NCBI RefSeq assembly: GCF_014654365.1
Contig: NZ_BNAY01000004.1
Coordinates: 248,001 to 312,000 of the forward strand
Source of the DNA: Amycolatopsis oliviviridis
GTDB lineage: Bacteria > Actinomycetota > Actinomycetes > Mycobacteriales > Pseudonocardiaceae
Length of the DNA stretch: 64,000 bases
Direction: 5' to 3'
Position 1 is the stretch's first letter. Each line of letters begins with the position of its first letter. This document shows, piece by piece, positions 44,376 to 52,963 of the stretch. The notes under the pieces were generated by a model. The model worked only from the letters and a program-made list of their open reading frames with translations, was not told the origin of the DNA and ran no database searches. The translations under genes were made by a program, and so were the position numbers.

Positions 44376-46139
44376 GTGTTCACGACCAGGCCGGAACTGG
44401 CCGGCACCCACGGCATGGTGGCATCGACGCACTGGCTGGCCTCGGCCACCGGCATGGCGGTGCTGGAAGACGGCGGCAACGCCTTCGACGCGGCGGTGGC
44501 GGCCGGGTTCGTCCTGCAGATCGCCGAGCCGCATCTGTGCGGCCCGGCGGGGCAGGTCCCCGGCATCTTCGTCACCGCCAAGGATCGAACTCCGCGAGTC
44601 CTCGCGGGTCAGGGAGTCTCGCCCGCGGCGGCGACGCCGGAGTACTTCGCGGACCTCGGGCTCGACCTGATCCCCGGCAGCGGCCTGCTCTCCGCGACCG
44701 TCCCGGGCGCGTGGGACGGCTGGCTGCTGCTCCTGCGGGATCATGGCACGAAGTCGTTGCGCGATGTGCTCGGTTACGCGATTTCCTACGCGCGCAAAGG
44801 GATTCCGCTGGTCAGCCGGGTCGGCGACACGATCCGCGCGGTCCAGGACCTCTTCACCGAGCATTGGCCGACGTCGGCGGCGCTCTGGCTGCCGGACGGC
44901 AAGCCCGCGGAGGGACTGCACCGCAACCCGGCGCTCGCGGACACGTGGGAGCGGCTGGTCGCCGAGGCCGAGTCGGTCAGCGGCCGCGAGGCGCAGATCG
45001 ACGCCGGACGTCGCGCGTGGTCGCAGGGTTTCGTCGCCGAGGCGATCGAAGCGTTCAGCCGCAAGGCTTTCCGCGACGACTCCGGGCGCGATCACGCCGG
45101 TCTCCTCATCGGCGAGGACATCGCGGGCTGGGAAGCGACGTACGAGGACGCGTTGCAGGTCGACTTCGGTGACTGGGGCCTGGTGAAGATGGGTGCCTGG
45201 ACGCAGGGGCCCACGCTGCTCCAGCAGGCGCGGTTGCTGGACGGCCTTCGCGACGAGCTGTCCTATGTGGACGGAATCCCGACGGAGCGCACCGTGCACT
45301 TGGCCGTCGAGGCGGCGAAGCTGGCGTTCGCGGACCGTGAAGCTTGGTACGGGGATTCGCCCGACGTGCCGATCGAGTTGCTGATTTCCCGCGAGTACGC
45401 TGAAACTCGCCGGGCCCTGATCACCGACGAAGCGTCCGCCGAGCTCCGGCCCGGCGGTCCTTCTCCGCGGCTGCCCGCGATCTTGGAGAGGCTGCGCGGA
45501 CTCGAAGCCGGCTCCGGTGCGACGGGGGAGCCGACGGTCGGGCCGCTGGGCGAGACCCGGGGCGACACCGTGCACATCGACGTCGTCGACGCGGCCGGGA
45601 ACATGATCTCGGTGACGCCGTCGGGTGGCTGGCTGCAGTCGAGTCCGACGATCCCGGAACTCGGTTTCTGTCTCGACTCGCGTGGGCAGATGTTCTGGCT
45701 GGAACAGGGATTGCCGAACTCTCTGGCGCCGGGGAAGCGGCCGCGGATCACGCTTTCGCCGTCGATGGGCCTACGCGACGGCGAGCCGGTGCTGGCGTTC
45801 GGGACGCCCGGCGGTGACCAGCAGGACCAGTGGCAGCTGTGTTTCTGGCTGGCGCACACGCTCGGCGGGCTGAACCTGCAGGAGTCGATCGACTCGCCCG
45901 CGTGGCATACGACCGCGTTCCCGAGTTCGTTCTATCCGCGCTCGTGGACGCCGCGGGAACTGGTGGTCGAATCGCGGCTCGGTCAGTCCACAATGGACGC
46001 TCTCGCCGCGCGCGGACATGACGTCGTCGACGCCGGACCTTGGGCGCTCGGGCGGCTTTCGGCCGTTTCGCGTTCCGGCGGTGTGCTCCGCGCTGCCGCG
46101 AACGCTCGGGGAATGCAGGGCTACGCCGTCGGCCGCTGA
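44376..46139 (+). CDS. Gamma-glutamyltransferase family protein (Ntn hydrolase)
   Basis: 587 aa. The proenzyme should self-cleave before Thr398 (RGDTVHIDVVDAAGNMIS), which then is the N-terminal nucleophile of the small subunit; SVTPSGGW corresponds to the usual SLTQSLG oxyanion region but is altered, and the lid-loop Tyr/GG motif is weak. The large subunit has VASTHWLASATGMAVLEDGGNAFDAAVAAGFVLQ and the GAW-DGW loop. No signal peptide, so it may act inside the cell, and could belong to the cephalosporin-acylase or GGT-like group. Leaderless-type promoter. A palindrome and DnaA boxes follow. Confidence 0.88.
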   Translation: MFTTRPELAGTHGMVASTHWLASATGMAVLEDGGNAFDAAVAAGFVLQIAEPHLCGPAGQVPGIFVTAKDRTPRVLAGQGVSPAAATPEYFADLGLDLIPGSGLLSATVPGAWDGWLLLLRDHGTKSLRDVLGYAISYARKGIPLVSRVGDTIRAVQDLFTEHWPTSAALWLPDGKPAEGLHRNPALADTWERLVAEAESVSGREAQIDAGRRAWSQGFVAEAIEAFSRKAFRDDSGRDHAGLLIGEDIAGWEATYEDALQVDFGDWGLVKMGAWTQGPTLLQQARLLDGLRDELSYVDGIPTERTVHLAVEAAKLAFADREAWYGDSPDVPIELLISREYAETRRALITDEASAELRPGGPSPRLPAILERLRGLEAGSGATGEPTVGPLGETRGDTVHIDVVDAAGNMISVTPSGGWLQSSPTIPELGFCLDSRGQMFWLEQGLPNSLAPGKRPRITLSPSMGLRDGEPVLAFGTPGGDQQDQWQLCFWLAHTLGGLNLQESIDSPAWHTTAFPSSFYPRSWTPRELVVESRLGQSTMDALAARGHDVVDAGPWALGRLSAVSRSGGVLRAAANARGMQGYAVGR

Positions 46140-46158
46140 CGCTCTCGTGCCCGACTGT

Positions 46159-46209
46159 CCGTGAAGGCCTCCTTCCCTACCCTCAAGGTAGTGAAGGAGG
46201 CCTTCACGG
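46159..46209. repeat. TGAAGG-family palindrome, GAAGGCCTCCTTC type
   Basis: Exact 17-base arms (46159-46175, 46193-46209), with a further partly paired inner stem CTAC/GTAG. The arm core GAAGG-CCT-CCTTC is itself a dyad. It lies 20 bases beyond the GGT stop in a convergent gap. Related in design to the TGAAAGG copies, but the inside sequence differs. Confidence 0.9.
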
Positions 46210-46238
46210 CGCACGGCGTCCTCTCGCCCGTGCCCCGG

Positions 46239-46268
46239 TTGTCCACAATGACCCCCGTCTGTGGACAA
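46239..46268. promoter_or_regulatory. Inverted pair of perfect actinomycete DnaA boxes
   Basis: TTGTCCACA (46239-46247, + strand) and its exact complement TGTGGACAA (46260-46268) face each other 12 bases apart in the convergent gap between GGT and the VOC gene. Neither dnaA nor dnaN is near. Confidence 0.55.
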
Positions 46269-46352
46269 CTCACGTCAGCTCCCCTCCCGACCCCTCAACG
46301 GCGATAGACTGGCTTCGGGGTCGCCCCCCTGGGACGGGTGGGGGGTGGGGTT

Positions 46353-46380
46353 AGTGACTCAAGAGCAGTGACTCAAGAGC
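46353..46380. repeat. 14-bp tandem duplication at the 3' end of the VOC gene
   Basis: AGTGACTCAAGAGC occurs twice in direct succession (46353-46366, 46367-46380). The second copy contains the VOC stop codon; the first duplicates it outside the gene. A typical slippage or short duplication event with no effect on the protein. Confidence 0.85.
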
Positions 46381-47251
46381 GCGGCTGTTCCCAGAGCCAG
46401 AATTCGATGCCCTGGTCGTCCACGCAGTCGGCGCTCAGGCCGTAGGGCTGCTGTTCGGTTTCGCCGGCCTGGCCGCCCTGGGCGCGCACGCGGTCGAGAG
46501 CGGCGGCGAGATCGTCGACGGCGTACATGACCTTCCAGCCCACTTGCCGTCCCGGGCCACCCCAAAGTCCGCCCTGCAGGCCGGAACCTTCGACACCCCA
46601 ACCGCCTTCGACCCGTCCGGGCGAGAACTGCCAGCCCAGAACGGCGCCGTAGAACGCCTTCGCGCGAGCATCGTCCGGGACCTGGAAGGTGAAGTAGCCC
46701 GCTTCGCCGTGCCGGATCGGCGTAGCGCCCGAAGGAGAAGAAGGTGCCGCTTGCGCGACGAGCCACCGCTGTCCGTACGGGTCCTTGATCTCCCCACTCA
46801 GCCCATGGCCTTCGTCGGCGACGGGACGCCGCAGTTCGCCGCCCAGTTCCACGGCCCGTGCGGCCGACGCGTGCGCGTCCGCGACCTCGACCCGGATCAG
46901 CGGGCCGCCGGCGGGCGCCACGACGATGCCCAGTTCGGGGAACTCTTCCGCGAACATCAGCACACTGTCCCCGATGGCCAGTTCCGCGTGCCCGACCCGG
47001 CCGTCCTCCATCACGACCGGGTCGGCCCGGCGCTGCGCGCCGAACACTTCGACGTAGAAGTCGAGCGCGGCACGCGCGTCGGTCACCACCAGGTACGGCG
47101 TCAAAGAACGCACTTCGGCGTTCGTCGTAGGTGTCATATCGGCTCCGTTCAGGACGGCGCGACGCAGGTTGTCGCGCAGTTCGGCGGCGAAGAGCGGGTC
47201 AGGATCCACAGCCTGAGAGGGCGCGCGAAGCGCGTCGAATGGATCAGACAT
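46373..47251 (-). CDS. VOC (glyoxalase/bleomycin-resistance-fold) protein with ECF-linked N-terminal segment
   Basis: 292 aa. The first 45 residues (SDPFDALRAPSQAVDPDPLFAAELRDNLRRAVL) form a helical segment seen before VOC domains that sit next to ECF sigma genes. Two VOC modules follow: first LTPYLVVTDARAALDFYVEVFGAQ...DPYGQRW, second AGYFTFQVPDDARAKAFYGAVLGWQF...IEFWLWEQ. Metal ligands are incomplete, so it may bind and not catalyse. ATG 47251 overlaps the sigma-factor stop by 8 bases: co-expressed. Perhaps a ligand-binding partner of the sigma factor. Confidence 0.85.
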   Translation of the reverse strand: MSDPFDALRAPSQAVDPDPLFAAELRDNLRRAVLNGADMTPTTNAEVRSLTPYLVVTDARAALDFYVEVFGAQRRADPVVMEDGRVGHAELAIGDSVLMFAEEFPELGIVVAPAGGPLIRVEVADAHASAARAVELGGELRRPVADEGHGLSGEIKDPYGQRWLVAQAAPSSPSGATPIRHGEAGYFTFQVPDDARAKAFYGAVLGWQFSPGRVEGGWGVEGSGLQGGLWGGPGRQVGWKVMYAVDDLAAALDRVRAQGGQAGETEQQPYGLSADCVDDQGIEFWLWEQPRS

Positions 47252-47762
47252 CGCGCCCCTCCTTCTCCTGGTAAGCACGCCGGAACGCGGCACGGGCCCG
47301 CACGAGCAACGCTTCCGTGGCGTGCACCGTGCGCTCGAGATGGGCGGCGACCTCCGGTACCGGAAGGCCGTCGACGTAGCGAAGCGTCAAAGCGGCCCGA
47401 TGATGCGCCCCGAGCGACGCGAGCACGTCGCGCGCCAGGAGCGCGTCCAGCCGCTCGTCCCACGGATCGGTGTACTCCTCCTTGTGGACGAGCCGCAGCC
47501 CGCGTTCCTCACGTTCCTTGCGCCGCCAGTGATCGGCGAGCTTGTGCCGGGCGACGCCGATCAGCCACCCGGTGCTCACTGGAGGTGCGAACTCCTTGCG
47601 ACAGGCCCTCACCGCGCCGAGGAACGTCTCCGACGTCAATTCCTCGGCGAGGGTGCGATCACCGCACCGGGACAGCAGGTACCCGTAGACCTCCGGCAAC
47701 GCCGTCTCGTACAGCGAAAGCAGCGCGAAGGCCGGGTCCCGATGCACCCGTGGTTCCGTCAC
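47244..47762 (-). CDS. ECF-type RNA polymerase sigma factor
   Basis: 172 aa. Region 2: FALLSLYETALPEVYGYLLSRCGDRTLAEELTSETFLGAVRAC; a linker with WLIGVARHKLADHWRRKERE; region 4: LGAHHRAALTLRYVDGLPVPEVAAHLERTVHATEALLVRARAAFRRAY, the helix-turn-helix for the -35. GTG 47762 is the family-like start; its ribosome site (GATGGGGAT) is weak. No anti-sigma gene with a zinc-binding motif is beside it; the coupled gene is a VOC protein, which is a known pairing for some ECF groups. Confidence 0.88.
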   Translation of the reverse strand: MTEPRVHRDPAFALLSLYETALPEVYGYLLSRCGDRTLAEELTSETFLGAVRACRKEFAPPVSTGWLIGVARHKLADHWRRKEREERGLRLVHKEEYTDPWDERLDALLARDVLASLGAHHRAALTLRYVDGLPVPEVAAHLERTVHATEALLVRARAAFRRAYQEKEGRDV

Positions 47763-47815
47763 ATCCCCATCGTCGCTCGGGGAGCCACAACTCCGACGGG
47801 TGAAATCGAACTTTC

Positions 47816-49246
47816 TCAGATCCGCGGGTCCGGCAGCCGCCGCGCCACCGTGATCACGCCGACCGTCAGCACCGCCTGGATCCCGATGACCAGCACGAAC
47901 GCACCCTTCATCCCGAGCGGGCCCGCCCCGGCGGACGCGAACAGCGTCCCCAGCGTCGCCACTCCCAGCGCCATCGCGGCCTGCTGCGACGTCGTCAGCA
48001 TCCCGCTGCCGACCCCGGCGATCTCCGGCGGCACCTTCGACAACACGATCCGGAACACGGTCGTCATCGCGAGCCCCTGACCGAGACCGCACAGCAGCAT
48101 CCCCGGCGCGAAATCGAGCACACCCAGATCCGGCCACTCCAGAGAAGCGGTGCCGATCAGCACCAGCAGCCCGAGCAGCTGGATCGACAGCCCGGCGGCC
48201 ACCACCCGCTGCCCGAACCGCGTCACCAGCCGGCTGCTGACCAGGCACATCACGAAGAACGCGAGCGAGAGCGGCGCCGTCACCAGACCCGAACCGAGCG
48301 GGCCGAGGTGCAGGCCGTCCTGCAACGTCACCGCGAACACGAACATGAACGCGCTGAACCCGATGAAGAACGGCACACCGACCAACAGCCCTTGCCGCAC
48401 ACTCGGCATCCGCACCACCGACGGCGGCAGCAGCGGCACACCGCCCCGGCGTTCCATCCGGCGTTCGACGTGGACGAACCCGGCCGCGGCGAACGGGAAC
48501 ACCACGAGCAGCGCGACCGTCCACAGTGGCCAGCCCAGCACCGGACCCTCGGCCAGCGGGAGCAGCAGCGACACCAGGGCGATCGCCAGGAAGACCGTGC
48601 CCGGACGGTCGACGCCGATCGGGTTCCGCGAGCGGCTCTCCGGGACCAGCTTCCTGGCGACCACCAGGCCTGCGATCCCGACGGGAACGTTGATCAGGAA
48701 GATCGGCCGCCAGCCCGTGCCCCAGAGGTCGGCGGCGACCAGTGCCCCGCCGAGGAACTGACCGAGCACCATCGAGAGCCCGGCTGTCGCGCCGTAGAAG
48801 CCCAGCGCCTTGGCCCGGCGTTCACCGGTCGTGGTCGCCTGGATGATCGACAGCACCTGCGGCAGCATCAGCGCGGCCGCCGCCCCCTGCGCGGCCCTCG
48901 CCAACACCAGCGTCAACGCCGTCGGCGCGATCCCGCAGAGCAGGGAAGTGACGGTGAACGAGGCCAATCCGATCAGGAACAGCTTCCGACGGCCGAAGGC
49001 GTCGCCGAGCCGCCCGCCGACGACGAGCAGCACGGCGTACGCGATCCCATAGGCCGCGACCACCAGTTCCAAGGTCGCCGAAGAGGTCTGAAGGTCGGAA
49101 CTGATCGCGGGCAAGGCGATGTTGACGATGAAGAAATCGATCAGGGGAAGTGCCGTCCCCAGCAGCACGGTGAACAGGCCCGCAGAGGTCAGGGCCGGTC
49201 CGGCGGCGACGCGCGCAGGCGTCACCGGAACTTGCGTCGAAGTCAT
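47816..49246 (-). CDS. MFS drug exporter (DHA2 family, 14 TM)
   Basis: 476 aa with 14 probable membrane helices. Motif A GGRLGDAFGRRKLF, motif B LARAAQGAAAALMLPQVLSII and motif C GLSMVLGQFLGGALV (antiporter motif) are present. Proton-driven drug efflux is the family role. ATG 49246 is preferred over the GTG 9 bases upstream. Divergent from an XRE regulator with a threefold CCTGGTACC operator between, so induced by the regulator's ligand or repressed by it. Confidence 0.92.
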   Translation of the reverse strand: MTSTQVPVTPARVAAGPALTSAGLFTVLLGTALPLIDFFIVNIALPAISSDLQTSSATLELVVAAYGIAYAVLLVVGGRLGDAFGRRKLFLIGLASFTVTSLLCGIAPTALTLVLARAAQGAAAALMLPQVLSIIQATTTGERRAKALGFYGATAGLSMVLGQFLGGALVAADLWGTGWRPIFLINVPVGIAGLVVARKLVPESRSRNPIGVDRPGTVFLAIALVSLLLPLAEGPVLGWPLWTVALLVVFPFAAAGFVHVERRMERRGGVPLLPPSVVRMPSVRQGLLVGVPFFIGFSAFMFVFAVTLQDGLHLGPLGSGLVTAPLSLAFFVMCLVSSRLVTRFGQRVVAAGLSIQLLGLLVLIGTASLEWPDLGVLDFAPGMLLCGLGQGLAMTTVFRIVLSKVPPEIAGVGSGMLTTSQQAAMALGVATLGTLFASAGAGPLGMKGAFVLVIGIQAVLTVGVITVARRLPDPRI

Positions 49247-49272
49247 GGATACCACGATCGGCCGATCCCCAC

Positions 49273-49323
49273 CCTGGTACCAGGAGTGTGTTTATCCTGG
49301 TACCACCACTACCTGGTAACCGG
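49273..49323. promoter_or_regulatory. Three CCTGGTAcC operator repeats between MFS exporter and XRE regulator
   Basis: CCTGGTACCAGG (49273-49284, perfect palindrome), CCTGGTACCACC (49296-49307) and CCTGGTAACCGG (49312-49323). They fill the 108-base divergent region and are the natural binding sites of the adjacent XRE regulator. Confidence 0.7.
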
Positions 49324-49354
49324 CTTCGAGCTTTGCGAACCTGATGAGGTGACC

Positions 49355-50188
49355 ATGACCGTCGATTCGCGAGTGGCCGACGTGCGACGGCACGAACTGG
49401 CCGCTTTCCTGCGCAGCCGCCGCGAGCGCATCACCCCGGACCAGGTCGGCCTGCCGATCAGCGGCAGGCGTCGCACGCCGGGACTGCGCCGCGAGGAGGT
49501 CGCGCAGCTGGCCGGGGTCGGGGTCACCTGGTACACGTGGCTCGAACAGGGCCGCGACATCAACGCGTCCGAGCAGGTACTGGACGCGATCTCCCGCACG
49601 CTGCGGCTCGACCCGTACGAGCACACGCATCTGTTCACCCTCGCCGGCGCGCCCGAGCCGCCGCTGGAGAAGGACTGCAAGCTCCTCAGCGAGAACGTCC
49701 ACCGGATGATGGCGAAACTGGAGCCCTTCCCGGTCTGCGTGCGCAACGCGCGCTGCGACATCCTCGCCTACAACCGGGCCTACAACTGGCTGATGGGCGG
49801 CCTCGACGAGATCCCGTTCGAGGACCGCAACACCCTGATCCAGTGCCTGACCAACCCCGAATGGCGGCGGAGGCTCCCGGACTGGGAACTCAACCTGCCC
49901 CGCGTGGTCGCCGGTTTCCGTGCGGCGATGGCCGAACACCTCGCCGAACCGGCGTGGAAGAACCTCGTCAAGCGGCTGCGTCAGGAGTCCGACGTCTTCG
50001 AGCGAATGTGGAAGGAACACGACGTCTCCACCGAGCGGATCGTGCTCAAGCGGTACCTGCACCCGGACGTCGGCCTGCTGCGGTTCGAGTTCTCCTACCT
50101 GTACCTCGGGCGGCGTTCCGAAATCTCGTTGGCGACGCTGACCCCGGCGGACGAGGAAACCGCGGCGAAACTGCCCAGCTCCTTCTGA
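49355..50188 (+). CDS. XRE-family regulator (MmyB/helix-turn-helix plus MmyB-like ligand domain)
   Basis: 277 aa. N-terminal HTH: RRTPGLRREEVAQLAGVGVTWYTWLEQGRDINASEQVLDAISRTLRL, the highly conserved actinobacterial MmyB-type motif; the C-terminal MmyB domain begins with EPFPVCVRNARCDILAYNRAYNWLMG, with a PAS-like fold that binds fatty acids or similar ligands. ATG 49355 has TGAGGTGACC upstream. Divergent from the DHA2 exporter with operator repeats between; it probably controls both genes. Confidence 0.9.
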   Translation: MTVDSRVADVRRHELAAFLRSRRERITPDQVGLPISGRRRTPGLRREEVAQLAGVGVTWYTWLEQGRDINASEQVLDAISRTLRLDPYEHTHLFTLAGAPEPPLEKDCKLLSENVHRMMAKLEPFPVCVRNARCDILAYNRAYNWLMGGLDEIPFEDRNTLIQCLTNPEWRRRLPDWELNLPRVVAGFRAAMAEHLAEPAWKNLVKRLRQESDVFERMWKEHDVSTERIVLKRYLHPDVGLLRFEFSYLYLGRRSEISLATLTPADEETAAKLPSSF

Positions 50189-50251
50189 AGGGGGAGGCGG
50201 ACCAGGCTCGCGAGGGAGTTTTTCCGCGGCGTCAGCGCCGACGCTGAGAGC

Positions 50252-51115
50252 ATGACCGCAGCCATGGCCTCCCCCAAGGTCTCCAGTTCCCGCCTCATCG
50301 TCTGCTACGCCGCGATCCTCGGCACGCTCCCGTACCTGACCCTCAAAGCCTCCTGGGTCACGGGCGGCAGCCTCGGCCTTCGTGATCCGTCCTTTGTGGA
50401 CTCCGACCTGATGCTCTTCGCGAACCTGCTCACCGGCGGGATGGACGTCGTCGCGGTGGTGCTCGCACTGGCGTTCACCTACTCCTGGGGCCGCCGGATC
50501 CCCGCACCGCTCGTGCTGTTCCCGATCTGGATCGGCACCGGACTGCTCGCGCCGATCGTGCTGAACCTCCCGGTGATCGTCGCCGACCTCGCGAAACCAC
50601 AGCTGACCGAGATGCCGCTGGAGAACTGGGTCTGGGCCGTCGTCTACGGCGGATTCGCCTGGCAGGGTGTCCTGCTGCTGACCGCGTTCGTGCTCTACGC
50701 CCGCGACCGCTGGTGGTTCGTCGTCACCGGCACCGTGCGGCCGGGGACGATCGGCGTGGCCGGCAAGCTCGGCATCGTCGCCGCAGTGGTCTGCGCGATC
50801 GGCCACACGATCTGGGCGTTCGGCTCCGGCGGCCTGTCGGCCCGCGGCCAGGACGCCGTGATCGCGGTGCTCGGCCTGCTCGCCGCGATCGCGCTGGCGA
50901 CCGTTTCGCGGGGCAGGTTCTGGCCGCGGCTGGTGCTGGTGTGGACCGGCGCCGGCGCCATGGCGGGCTCGGGAGCGTGGGGCCTGTTCGGCGCGTTCGC
51001 CATGGGATCCGCGGATCGTGCCCCGGTACTGGCCGTTCCGGTGCTGGCCGTCCAGGTGATCGGCGGGGTCCTGCTGATGACTTCGGTCCTACGGCGGCTA
51101 CCGCACGCGGCGTAG
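50252..51115 (+). CDS. Hypothetical membrane protein (about 8 TM helices)
   Basis: 287 aa, hydrophobic throughout. Segments such as LIVCYAAILGTLPYLTLKASW, VVAVVLALAFTYSWGRR, VWAVVYGGFAWQGVLLLTAFVLYARDR and LVLVWTGAGAMAGSGAWGLFGAF are probable helices. No signature residues or known domain. ATG at 50252, with an alternative Met five codons later. It precedes the two-component genes by 58 bases on the same strand, and could be a sensor accessory or an unrelated gene. A GCGTC/GACGC mini-hairpin lies just upstream. Confidence 0.75.
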   Translation: MTAAMASPKVSSSRLIVCYAAILGTLPYLTLKASWVTGGSLGLRDPSFVDSDLMLFANLLTGGMDVVAVVLALAFTYSWGRRIPAPLVLFPIWIGTGLLAPIVLNLPVIVADLAKPQLTEMPLENWVWAVVYGGFAWQGVLLLTAFVLYARDRWWFVVTGTVRPGTIGVAGKLGIVAAVVCAIGHTIWAFGSGGLSARGQDAVIAVLGLLAAIALATVSRGRFWPRLVLVWTGAGAMAGSGAWGLFGAFAMGSADRAPVLAVPVLAVQVIGGVLLMTSVLRRLPHAA

Positions 51116-51160
51116 CCGGGAAGCCGCTTTTCAACGGACGCAGTACGCCTCCGCCCCGGG

Positions 51161-51166
51161 TAGCTT
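51161..51166 (+). promoter_or_regulatory. Leaderless-type -10 (TAGCTT) for the histidine kinase gene
   Basis: TAGCTT, then TCGTCCT, then GTG at 51174, with no Shine-Dalgarno. Confidence 0.45.
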
Positions 51167-51173
51167 TCGTCCT

Positions 51174-52298
51174 GTGCTGCTGAAAGAACGGTATCCGTGG
51201 AGCCCCTGGGTGGGCCGCGTGCTGCGCGTGGTGCTGCCGCTGGGGTTCGTCCTCGGGGCCACGAGCAGCGCTTCCCGCTGGCAACCGGACACCCCGCCGC
51301 TGACCACGTCCGGCGTCCTCTGGCTGGTCGCCACCGCACTGCCGTTGCTGGTGGTCCACCGGTACCCGATGCCGATCTTCCTGCTCACGTCCGCGCTGAC
51401 CCTGGGCTACTACGCGTCGGGCAACCCGGGCGGGCCGGCGATCGTGCTGCCGACCATCGCGCTGTTCATGCTCACGAAGATCCGCGGGCCGGTCGTCGCG
51501 AGCATCACCGGCGGATCGCTGCTCCTGGCGGCAGGCATCGTGCTGTTCGTCCGGCACGGGTTCGGCACCTTCGACGTGCGTGCCGGGCTGGGGGTCGTCT
51601 GGGTGATCGCGGTCGTCGGGATCGGGACGGCGGTGCGCAACGGGCTGGCCGCCGCGCGGGCCCGCCGCGAGCAGGCCGACGAGCACCGCCACCGGATGGC
51701 CGAGCAGGAACGGCTCACCATCGCCCGCGAGGTCCACGACGTCGTCGCGCACAGCCTCGCGATGATCAACGTCCAGGCCGGGGTCGCCGCGCACGTCGCC
51801 GACAGACGCCCCGAGCAGGCCAAAGAGGCGTTGCTGAACATCAAGGAAGCGAGCGCTTCGGCGCTGAAGGACCTTCGCGCGACGTTGGCCGTGCTGCGGT
51901 CCGGGGAAGACAAGGCGCCCGCGCCGAGCCTCGCGCAGGCCGAGGAGTTGTTCGAGCACGCGCGGGCCACCGGGCTGGAGGTCCGCGTCGACGGCGAGCC
52001 GGGGCAGTTGCCCGCCCCGGTCGACGGCGCCGCGTACCGGATCCTGCAGGAATCGCTGACGAACGTGGTCCGCCACGCGAACCAGGCGCGCGGGGTCGAC
52101 GTCAGGTTCGAGCGGAAAACCGGTGCGCTGACCCTGCTCGTCCGCGACGATGGCCATGGCGCCGTCGAGCCCGCGCCCGGACACGGGCTGCGCGGGATGG
52201 CCGAACGGGCGGCCGCGCTGGGGGGCGCGCTCACGACGTCCGTGGTGGACGGCGGATTCCAGGTCCGCGTGGATCTGCCGATCAAGGGGGACGAATGA
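51174..52298 (+). CDS. Sensor histidine kinase (DesK/NarX-like, HisKA_3)
   Basis: 374 aa. N-terminal sensor of about five membrane helices (residues 12-155), a coiled-coil linker (AARARREQADEHRHRMAEQ), then the HisKA_3 domain with phospho-His188 in EVHDVVAHSLAMI. The N box is in ILQESLTNVVRHAN and the ATPase G box in GHGLRGMAERAAALGG. Overlaps the response regulator by 4 bases. The GTG start is leaderless-type. Membrane stress or lipid state is the usual signal for such kinases; unknown here. Confidence 0.92.
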   Translation: MLLKERYPWSPWVGRVLRVVLPLGFVLGATSSASRWQPDTPPLTTSGVLWLVATALPLLVVHRYPMPIFLLTSALTLGYYASGNPGGPAIVLPTIALFMLTKIRGPVVASITGGSLLLAAGIVLFVRHGFGTFDVRAGLGVVWVIAVVGIGTAVRNGLAAARARREQADEHRHRMAEQERLTIAREVHDVVAHSLAMINVQAGVAAHVADRRPEQAKEALLNIKEASASALKDLRATLAVLRSGEDKAPAPSLAQAEELFEHARATGLEVRVDGEPGQLPAPVDGAAYRILQESLTNVVRHANQARGVDVRFERKTGALTLLVRDDGHGAVEPAPGHGLRGMAERAAALGGALTTSVVDGGFQVRVDLPIKGDE

Positions 52299-52963
52299 CG
52301 ATCCGGGTGGTTCTCGCCGACGACCAGGCGCTGGTGCGCGCCGGTTTCCGCGTGTTGCTGGAGACCGAAGACGGCTTCGAGGTCTGCGCCGAGGCGGGTG
52401 ACGGCGAACAGGCCGTCGCGGCCGCCGTCGAGCACGAACCGGACATCGTCGTGATGGACGTCCGGATGCCCGGGGTCGACGGGCTCGAAGCGACGCGGCG
52501 GATCACCGCGAACCCGGAGCTGGCCGGGGTGAAGGTCCTGGTCCTGACCACTTTCGACGTCGACGAGTACGTCTACGAGGCGTTGCGCGCCGGCGCGAGC
52601 GGATTCCTGCTGAAGGACACCGATCCGGTGGAACTGCTGCGGGCGCTGAAGGTGGTCGCCGCGGGGGAGGCCCTGCTGGCGCCGACCGTGACCCGGCGGC
52701 TGATCGCGGAGTTCGTCGACCGGCCGGAGAACCGCCGCATCGACGTGAGCGCCGTCCGCGAGATCACCGACCGCGAACGCGAGGTCCTCGGCCTGGTCGC
52801 CGGCGGTATGTCGAACGACGAGATCGCCGCGCATCTGGTGATCTCGACGGCCACCGCGCGCACGCACGTCAGCCGCATCATGACCAAGATCGGCGCGCGC
52901 GACCGGGCACAGCTGGTGGTGCTGGCCTACGAGTCCGGCCTGGTCAGCCCGCGCCGCCCGTGA
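52295..52963 (+). CDS. Response regulator, NarL/FixJ family
   Basis: 222 aa. Receiver domain with acidic pocket Asp9/Asp10, phospho-acceptor Asp55 (VVMDVRMPG), and Lys near 105 (FLLKDTDP). Output LuxR-type HTH: LTDREREVLGLVAGGMSNDEIAAHLVISTATARTHVSRIMTKIGARDR (begins ITDRE here). ATG overlaps the kinase stop. Pairs with the upstream histidine kinase; probably regulates the upstream membrane protein or distant genes. No binding site identified. Confidence 0.94.
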   Translation: MTIRVVLADDQALVRAGFRVLLETEDGFEVCAEAGDGEQAVAAAVEHEPDIVVMDVRMPGVDGLEATRRITANPELAGVKVLVLTTFDVDEYVYEALRAGASGFLLKDTDPVELLRALKVVAAGEALLAPTVTRRLIAEFVDRPENRRIDVSAVREITDREREVLGLVAGGMSNDEIAAHLVISTATARTHVSRIMTKIGARDRAQLVVLAYESGLVSPRRP

